6,233 nt of DNA from Geobacter sp. (GTDB lineage: Bacteria; Desulfobacterota; Desulfuromonadia; Geobacterales; DSM-12255). Of this stretch, positions 1-4,356 are shown piece after piece; within the stretch, counting starts at the first letter, position 1; every line of letters starts with the position of its first letter. Location of the stretch: contig VEOV01000030.1 of NCBI GenBank assembly GCA_012026855.1, forward strand, positions 1 to 6,233. The letters run 5' to 3'. A model generated the notes under the pieces. The model was not told the DNA's origin. It did not search any database and was given only the letters and a program-made list of their open reading frames with translations. A program made the position numbers and the translations under genes.

Positions 1-1
1 G

Positions 2-124
2 CTTGAGCCGGGGGACTCCATTTATTACGATTCAAACCTTCCCCATATTGTTACCTGTCATGGCGACAGGCCGGCAACTATTCTGGCCGTGATTTACGTG
101 AATAAGGAGATGATGATTTTTTGA
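2..124 (+). CDS. C-terminal end of a cupin-domain protein (5' end outside window)
   Basis: This frame is open from the left edge and ends at TGA 122-124, giving the last 40 residues of a protein. The fragment begins LEPGDSIYYDSNLPH and continues into a GDRPATILAVIY segment. That is the usual end of a cupin beta-barrel: a PGD turn, a P-x-H strand, a short polar turn (HGDRPA) and a last hydrophobic strand (ILAVIYV). Proteins with this ending are often HTH-XRE regulators with a C-terminal cupin sensor domain, but the DNA-binding half is not in the window, so that role is only an inference. A small cupin enzyme or an unattached cupin would look the same here. The gene ends 124 bp before pyrK, and a separate promoter lies between them, so it is probably not in the same transcription unit. 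Confidence 0.7.
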   Translation, partial: LEPGDSIYYDSNLPHIVTCHGDRPATILAVIYVNKEMMIF

Positions 125-187
125 GTTCCAGCTAGCGGTTGCTCTATAAAACTTCTTTTATCAGCAAGTAGTCTCAGGTCTCTGTCG

Positions 188-216
188 TTGCTTTTGTAGC
201 GTGCCTTTGCTATAAC
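188..216 (+). promoter_or_regulatory. Sigma70-type promoter for the pyrKD operon
   Basis: A -35-like TTGCTT (188-193) is separated by exactly 17 bp from a -10-like TATAAC (211-216, five of six matches to the consensus). This predicts a start near 223 and a short leader of about 26 nt before the pyrK ATG. No attenuator or PyrR-type leader fits in that space. It is the best promoter match in the gap. Confidence 0.55.
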
Positions 217-248
217 TTCGCATAATTATTTCTCAAGGGAGAGTTGCC

Positions 249-1064
249 ATGCAGTTCCAATCCCAGGTGTTGACCAATACCGAGGTTTCTCCGGGTTACT
301 ACCGGATGCGGATGACCGCGCCGCCGGCGCTGGTGGAGTCCGAGGCCGGGCAGTTCGTCATGGTCAAGATCAGCAGTGCCATTGACCCGCTGTTGCGCCG
401 TCCGTTCGGCATCTACGACATGGGGAGTTTTGCCACCCCCTATAGCGATTCCGGCCGCCAGACCTTTATCGAGATCCTCTACAAGGTGGTGGGGCGCGGC
501 ACCGGTATGCTGGCCGATCTCCATCAGGGGGACCACCTTGACATCATCGCCCCGCTGGGCAAGGGGTTCGACTTCGGCGAAGCTGGCGAGGAGAAGATCC
601 TGGTTGGTGGTGGCGTCGGCCTGGCACCGCTCTATCTGCTGGCCAAGGAGCTGGTGAAGTCCCACAAGGTGCGGCTGTTCGCCGGCGGCAGGAGCAAGGA
701 GGATGTGCTCTGCATTACCGAATTTGAGCGCCTCGGCGTCGAGACCTATGTGGCCACCGATGACGGCACTTTGGGTGACCGCGGCCTGGTGACCCAGGTG
801 ATGATGAAGCACCTGGCCTCCGGCGGTGCTCCCAAGCGTCTCTACGCCTGCGGCCCGTTCCCCATGCTCCGCGCTGTGGCCGGCATTGCCGAGGAGATGC
901 GGGTGCCCTGCCAGGTATCCCTGGAAGCCTACATGGCCTGCGGCATGGGGGCCTGTCTCGGCTGCGTTGTGAAAGGGGTGAACCATTCGGCCGAAACTCC
1001 GGATTTCCGCTGCGTCTGCAAGGACGGGCCGGTGTTTGAATCAACTGATTTGAGTTGGGAGTAA
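249..1064 (+). CDS. pyrK: Dihydroorotate dehydrogenase B, electron-transfer (FAD/2Fe-2S) subunit
   Basis: This is a 271-residue protein of normal PyrK length. PyrK carries electrons from the FMN of PyrD through a 2Fe-2S cluster and FAD to NAD+ in the cytoplasm, in the fourth step of pyrimidine synthesis. The N-terminal beta-barrel (about 1-100) holds the flavin motif RRPFGIYD at 50-57. Family members usually have Ser where this one has Gly54. A GGGVGLAPL nucleotide-binding turn lies at 120-128, and CGP at 201-203 is also typical of the ferredoxin-reductase fold. The C-terminal cluster ligands are C231, C236 and C239 (Cys-x4-Cys-x2-Cys), with the fourth most likely C257 in VCKDGPVF; C255 is an alternative. 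The ATG at 249 follows AAGGGAGAG (235-243) by five bases. The stop is 3 bp before pyrD, so the two subunits are probably translated in a coupled way. Confidence 0.95.
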   Translation: MQFQSQVLTNTEVSPGYYRMRMTAPPALVESEAGQFVMVKISSAIDPLLRRPFGIYDMGSFATPYSDSGRQTFIEILYKVVGRGTGMLADLHQGDHLDIIAPLGKGFDFGEAGEEKILVGGGVGLAPLYLLAKELVKSHKVRLFAGGRSKEDVLCITEFERLGVETYVATDDGTLGDRGLVTQVMMKHLASGGAPKRLYACGPFPMLRAVAGIAEEMRVPCQVSLEAYMACGMGACLGCVVKGVNHSAETPDFRCVCKDGPVFESTDLSWE

Positions 1065-1067
1065 TAT

Positions 1068-1985
1068 ATGACTAAGCCAGTAATGTCGGTGGAGATCGCC
1101 GGTATCAAGATGCGCAACCCGGTAATGACCGCTTCCGGAACCTTCGGCTATGGCGAGGAGTTTGCCGGCTACATGGACCTGGAGTCCATCGGCGCCATGA
1201 TCACCAAGGGGCTGTCCCTCAAGCCGAAGGCGGGCAACAATACCCCGCGGATCGTTGAGACCCCCGGCGGGATGCTCAATGCCATCGGCCTGCAGAATGT
1301 CGGCATCGACGCCTTCATTGCCAAGAAGCTGCCGTTTCTGCGCCGGGTGAACACGCCGGTGATTGTCAATCTCTACGGCAACTCCCTGGAAGAGTATGGC
1401 GAGCTGGCCGCCAGGATCGACGGCCTTCCGGAGATTGCCGGGGTTGAGGTCAATATCTCCTACCCCAATGTCAAGCAGGGGGGGATTGTCTTTGGTACCG
1501 ATCCCGGGGCAGCCTCCCAGGTGGTCTCCCTGGTAAGGAGCAATACCTCCAAACCGCTCATCGTCAAGCTATCCCCCAATGTCACCGATATCGTTGTCAT
1601 GGCCAAGGCCTGTGTTGATGCCGGTGCTGAGGCGCTCTCCCTGATTAATACCCTGACCGGCATGGCCATCGACCTGCAGAAGCGGCGGCCGGTGCTGGCC
1701 AATATCACCGGCGGCCTGTCCGGGCCGGCGATCAAGCCGGTGGCGCTGCGCATGGTCTGGCAGGTGGCCAGGGCGGTGAAGGTGCCGCTCATCGGCATTG
1801 GCGGCGTCATGAATGCCACCGATGCCCTGGAGTTCATTCTGGCCGGCGCTACCGCGGTGCAGATCGGTACGGCCAATTTCCTCACCCCTGCCGCTTCCCA
1901 GCAGATTGCCGCGGAGATGGAGCAGTGGCTGGTGGACAACAGGGTAGGGGATGTGAAGGAACTGATTGGCGCACTCAAGTCCTGA
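1068..1985 (+). CDS. pyrD: Dihydroorotate dehydrogenase, catalytic subunit, class 1B-like, with an altered active-site residue
   Basis: This 305-residue FMN TIM-barrel protein is the partner of PyrK and should oxidise dihydroorotate to orotate in the cytoplasm. Visible motifs in order: ASGTFGYG (22-29), the ITKGLSLKP segment with K47 (45-53), the substrate loop NAIGLQN (71-77), VNLYGN (100-105), VKLSPNVTD (166-174), NTLTG (194-198), TGGLSGPAIKP (214-224), and the phosphate-binding GIGGV (243-247) and GATAVQIGTA (260-269). The oddity is NISYPNVKQGG (129-139). Class 1 enzymes have Cys in this SCPN motif, where it is the catalytic base; here codon 1461-1463 is TAC, giving Tyr132. The rest of the fold looks intact, so the enzyme is either altered, inactive, or the base is an error. 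The ATG is preceded by GGGAG (1057-1061), which lies over the end of pyrK. Confidence 0.93.
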   Translation: MTKPVMSVEIAGIKMRNPVMTASGTFGYGEEFAGYMDLESIGAMITKGLSLKPKAGNNTPRIVETPGGMLNAIGLQNVGIDAFIAKKLPFLRRVNTPVIVNLYGNSLEEYGELAARIDGLPEIAGVEVNISYPNVKQGGIVFGTDPGAASQVVSLVRSNTSKPLIVKLSPNVTDIVVMAKACVDAGAEALSLINTLTGMAIDLQKRRPVLANITGGLSGPAIKPVALRMVWQVARAVKVPLIGIGGVMNATDALEFILAGATAVQIGTANFLTPAASQQIAAEMEQWLVDNRVGDVKELIGALKS

Positions 1986-2005
1986 AAGCTGACCTGCGGG
2001 TATCA

Positions 2006-3004
2006 ATGATCTACAGACGTCTTCTCAAGGTGATTGCGGCACTGGCGATGGTTTGTTTCGCCGGGGTGTCCGGCTACATGGTTATCGAAGGATGGAGCCT
2101 GTTCGACTCCCTCTACATGACCGTCATCACCATTGCTTCGGTCGGCTATGGCGAGACACACCCCCTCACTTTCGGAGGGCGCTTCTTTACCATCATCCTC
2201 ATTCTCTGCGGTTCGGCCACTCTCATTTACGGGCTTTCCATTCTCACCGCGTTTATCGTCGAAGGGGAACTCACCGATATTCTCAGGAGACGCAAGATGA
2301 TCAAGACGATTTCCGGGCTTGCCGGGCATTTCATTGTTTGCGGTATGAGCGCCACCGGCAGGTATGTCATCGATGAGCTGAAAAAGACCGGCCGGACTTT
2401 CGTGGTGATCGAACGGGACCCGGAGAAAATCAAGGGGCTCAATGCCGATGGCATTCTCACGGTTGAGGGGGACGCTACCAACGACGCCATCCTGCAGGCG
2501 GCCAATATCGGCCGCGCCGCCGGGCTGCTCACCACTCTGCATGCCGATGCCGACAACCTGTTTGTGGTGGTCACCGCCCGCGGCCTCAATCCGGCGCTGA
2601 AAATAATTGCCAAGGCGATGAACGAGGAGTCGGAGCGGAAACTGCGCCAGGTAGGGGCTGACAGGGTGGTCATGCCCAACTTCATTGGCGGCATGCGCAT
2701 GGCTTCGGAGATGATCCGGCCTTCAGTGGTGTCCTTTCTGGATGTCATGCTCAGGAGCCAGGATGCCACCGTCAGGGTGGAAGAAATCAATATTCCTGCC
2801 GGTTCTCCCCTGACATGGAAAAGTCTGGCCGAGTCAGGTGTCATGGATGCAGCCGGGGTGACTCTGGTTGCCGTTGCCGATGAACAGAAGAGTTATTGTT
2901 TCAACCCGGACCGTGAACGGCGGCTGGTAGCCGGTGACCTGTTAATTGTCATGGGGGTGGTGGAGAATATCCTCAAGCTGAAGGCCAGGGCTGAGACTGC
3001 CTGA
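2006..3004 (+). CDS. Two-TM potassium channel with cytoplasmic RCK (TrkA-N/TrkA-C) domain
   Basis: A 332-residue inner-membrane protein with the plan of an MthK-like channel. After MIYRR comes TM1 (about 6-26). A pore helix and selectivity filter follow, TIASVGYGE (42-50), a variant of TVGYGD. TM2 is about 60-84, and then comes a charged linker (DILRRRK). The RCK_N Rossmann domain (about 107-225) starts HFIVCGMSATGRY, so the nucleotide-binding turn is GMSATG rather than GxGxxG. It continues with VVIERDPEK (E136) and GDAT (155-158). A TrkA_C-like domain covers about 252-328. It likely conducts K+ under control of a cytosolic ligand; the ligand is unknown. The ATG at 2006 was chosen because TM1 begins right after it. 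An upstream GTG at 1925 would add 27 polar residues and overlap pyrD. The gap to pyrD is 20 bp, and the ribosome site is weak (GCGGG near 1996-2000), suggesting coupling to pyrD translation. Confidence 0.88.
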   Translation: MIYRRLLKVIAALAMVCFAGVSGYMVIEGWSLFDSLYMTVITIASVGYGETHPLTFGGRFFTIILILCGSATLIYGLSILTAFIVEGELTDILRRRKMIKTISGLAGHFIVCGMSATGRYVIDELKKTGRTFVVIERDPEKIKGLNADGILTVEGDATNDAILQAANIGRAAGLLTTLHADADNLFVVVTARGLNPALKIIAKAMNEESERKLRQVGADRVVMPNFIGGMRMASEMIRPSVVSFLDVMLRSQDATVRVEEINIPAGSPLTWKSLAESGVMDAAGVTLVAVADEQKSYCFNPDRERRLVAGDLLIVMGVVENILKLKARAETA

Positions 3005-3031
3005 GTCGCATCGGCTGTTGCTGTTTATTGC

Positions 3032-3037
3032 AGGAGG
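3032..3037 (+). promoter_or_regulatory. Strong Shine-Dalgarno that fixes a TTG start
   Basis: AGGAGG (followed by GG) ends five bases before TTG 3043-3045. An earlier in-frame TTG at 3028 would put this ribosome-binding site inside the coding region and has no such site of its own. The start of the downstream membrane-protein gene is therefore placed at 3043. Confidence 0.75.
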
Positions 3038-3042
3038 GGTAT

Positions 3043-3981
3043 TTGGTAGAGTTCGTGAAAATCATGCTGCAGTCCGGCAAGTCGGCCCTCGATCTGGCGC
3101 TCTATGTCCTGCTGCCGGTGCTGGTCATCATGATGGCTTTCATGAAGGTGGTTGCAGCCAGAGGTCTGCTGGCCATGGTTGCCAGGCTGTTCCGGACGCT
3201 GCTGAGAGTGTTCGGCGTGCAAGGTGCCGGAGCATTCGCCATGGTGCAGCTGCTGCTGGTCAGTTTTGCCGCGCCACTGGCAACCCTGGTGGTCATGGAG
3301 AAGGACGGTACCGGCCGTCGCCGCATCGCCGCGACGCTGGCGATGATCTTCACAATGTCCCAGGCCAATGTGGTCTTCCCCATGGTTGCCTCAGGCCTTG
3401 ATCTGGGCGTGATCATGCTGACCTCCTTGGTTGGCGGCCTGTTGGCTGCCGCCTGTACCTATTATCTCTTTACCCGCTCAATCAAGGATGACGTCGCAGC
3501 GGATGATGCTTTTGCCGCCGCGGCCCCCAACGGCAGGCAGAGCAGCAGTCTCAGCCTGATGATCTCTGGGGGGCAGGAGGCGGTGCAGGTGATTATCGGC
3601 GCTTTGCCGATCCTGATTCTGTCCATCTTTCTCGTCAATCTGCTCAAGCTGGTTGGCGCCATCAGCCTGCTGGAGACGGCCCTGACCCCTGTTTTCCAGC
3701 TTATCGGCTTTCCCGTGGTGGCAGTGCTCCCCCTGGCAACCAAGTATCTGGCAGGGGGCACGGCCATGATGGGGGTTACCCTGAACCTTCTCAAAGAGGG
3801 GGCGATTACCACGGTCGAGTTGAACCGGATGGCCGGTTTCCTCACCAATCCCTGTGATATCGTGGGGGTTGCCGTGCTGATTGCTGCCGGCAACCGGTCG
3901 GCGTCAGTGGTACGGCCGGCAATTGCCGGAGCAGTGGTCGGCATCATCACCCGCGGCGTGCTGCACCTGCTGATCTTCTGA
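3043..3981 (+). CDS. Inner-membrane protein with two nucleoside-recognition (Gate) domains
   Basis: A 312-residue, very hydrophobic protein that resembles the nucleoside-recognition/Gate family, which includes SpmA, SpmB and YjiG/YjiH-type proteins. The first half (about 17-145) holds several membrane segments, including LALYVLLPVLVIMMAFM and the polar-flanked MSQANVVFPMVASG stretch (105-118). A hydrophilic Ala/Asp-rich linker (about 147-170) follows. A second repeat of the fold (about 180-310) carries GALPILILSIFLVNLL, PLATKYLAGGTAMMG (230-244) and LTNPCDIVGVAVL (267-279). The family name comes from nucleoside transporters, but its members' substrates are mostly unknown, so transport of nucleosides is not claimed. 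It starts with TTG at 3043, 38 bp after the channel gene, behind a strong ribosome-binding site. It appears to be the last gene of the pyrKD transcription unit. I see no terminator hairpin after its stop. Confidence 0.8.
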   Translation: MVEFVKIMLQSGKSALDLALYVLLPVLVIMMAFMKVVAARGLLAMVARLFRTLLRVFGVQGAGAFAMVQLLLVSFAAPLATLVVMEKDGTGRRRIAATLAMIFTMSQANVVFPMVASGLDLGVIMLTSLVGGLLAAACTYYLFTRSIKDDVAADDAFAAAAPNGRQSSSLSLMISGGQEAVQVIIGALPILILSIFLVNLLKLVGAISLLETALTPVFQLIGFPVVAVLPLATKYLAGGTAMMGVTLNLLKEGAITTVELNRMAGFLTNPCDIVGVAVLIAAGNRSASVVRPAIAGAVVGIITRGVLHLLIF

Positions 3982-4036
3982 AAAATATCGAACAGAAAAT
4001 GTCCATGTCAAATTTCCTCCCAGACCTTAAAACTTA

Positions 4037-4065
4037 TTGACAACACCTGTCCTTGGAATTATTCT
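4037..4065 (+). promoter_or_regulatory. Distal sigma70-type promoter candidate for formate dehydrogenase
   Basis: A perfect -35 TTGACA (4037-4042) is followed after 17 bp by TATTCT (4060-4065), which matches the -10 consensus at four of six positions. Transcription would start near 4072 and give a leader of about 285 nt that includes the whole structured region. Confidence 0.5.
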
Positions 4066-4172
4066 CAAACACAGTTATATTACATTTCCTTCTTTGTGCG
4101 CGCAATAACAGTAATAAATATATGTGTTTACAACGACGGTGCTGAGATTGGCTCTCGAAGTTGGTTGCAGCA

Positions 4173-4201
4173 ATTCAATTTACTGTAAAACACCGTATAT
4201 T
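4173..4201 (+). promoter_or_regulatory. Proximal promoter candidate with an inverted repeat in the spacer
   Basis: A -10-like TATATT (4196-4201, five of six matches) has only a weak -35 (ATTCAA or TTCAAT, 4173-4179) at a spacing of 16-17 bp. The perfect inverted repeat TTTAC-T-GTAAA (4179-4189) lies between the two boxes, where a repressor could act. Transcription would begin near 4208, only a few bases before the first stem of the structured leader, which makes this position attractive despite the poor -35. Confidence 0.35.
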
Positions 4202-4210
4202 CTTATTTGT

Positions 4211-4349
4211 CCATCTCCGAGCCGTAGTACGCCTAAAGAAACGGTTTCCATGGCTTGCGGCCTGCGGGTATCGCCGGAAACGGCGCTGCCCTCCTTTTGA
4301 AAAGGGGATGGTTGGCATCGGTAACGATAACAACCATTTTAAAAGGAGG
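4211..4349 (+). promoter_or_regulatory. Structured leader RNA, likely Moco/Tuco-type riboswitch controlling formate dehydrogenase
   Basis: The leader can form a closing stem CCGAGCC (4217-4223) with GGC-A-TCGG (4314-4321, one bulged A). Inside it is a strong hairpin CGCCG-GAAA-CGGCG (4272-4285) with a GNRA tetraloop, extended by GGG/CCC (4266-4268 with 4289-4291). CCTAAAG and CATGG (4232-4238 and 4249-4253) resemble the two strands of a tetraloop receptor. The 3' part carries CCTCCTTTT (4290-4298), perfectly complementary to AAAAGGAGG (4341-4349), the Shine-Dalgarno of the next gene. Molybdenum/tungsten-cofactor (moco RNA motif) riboswitches are known in deltaproteobacteria and precede genes of cofactor-using enzymes; they use a tetraloop and receptor. 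Class assignment rests on gene context and these features only. The switch-like architecture is firmer than the ligand. Confidence 0.55.
4308..4337 (+). promoter_or_regulatory. Hairpin with GUAA tetraloop just before the Shine-Dalgarno
   Basis: ATGGTTG (4308-4314) pairs perfectly with CAACCAT (4331-4337). After a 2x2 internal loop (GC/AA), ATCG (4317-4320) pairs with CGAT (4325-4328) around GTAA, a GNRA tetraloop. This hairpin competes with the leader's closing stem, which uses 4314-4321, so the two are likely alternative states of the switch. No T-run follows, which argues against a terminator. Confidence 0.6.
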
Positions 4350-4356
4350 TACTGCA

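Larger units (their letters stand above)
3982..4356 (+). other. 375-bp gene-free control region upstream of formate dehydrogenase
   Basis: No believable protein gene lies here. The first 200 bases are much richer in A+T than the flanking genes, as expected of a promoter region, and hold two promoter candidates (4037-4065 and 4173-4201). The last 140 bases are G+C-rich and densely self-complementary, and form the leader described separately. No factor-independent terminator (G+C hairpin plus T-run) is visible after the stop at 3981. Confidence 0.75.

Noticed and set aside
146..161. Hairpin ATAAAA-CTTC-TTTTAT after the cupin gene as a terminator
   Set aside because: The stem is only six A-T pairs and is not followed by a T-run, so it is too weak to call a terminator.
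210..986. Long open frame on the - strand opposite pyrK
   Set aside because: It is antisense to a clear pyrK, has a His/Gly/Ala-rich composition typical of the opposite strand of G+C-rich genes, and shows no recognisable domain.
1925..2005. GTG at 1925 as the start of the channel gene
   Set aside because: The extension is polar, overlaps pyrD by 61 bp, and precedes a natural N-terminus (ATG 2006) right before TM1.
3976..3999. TTCTG...CAGAA inverted repeat at the end of the Gate-domain gene as a terminator
   Set aside because: It is a five-base stem with a 12-base loop and no T-run; it is likely chance.
4148..4180. Sigma54 (-24/-12) promoter near TTGG and TTGC
   Set aside because: The spacing between GG and GC is wrong (15 instead of 10 bases), so the pattern does not meet the sigma54 requirement.
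4211..4349. Cyclic-di-GMP-I riboswitch, a class common in Geobacter
   Set aside because: I could not find its characteristic conserved core segments in this leader, and the stem arrangement with a direct anti-SD and the molybdoenzyme context fit a moco-type element better.
4255..4356. Upstream ATG at 4255 as the formate dehydrogenase start
   Set aside because: It would add 34 residues ahead of the twin-arginine signal and would turn the riboswitch-like leader and the strong Shine-Dalgarno at 4341-4349 into coding sequence.
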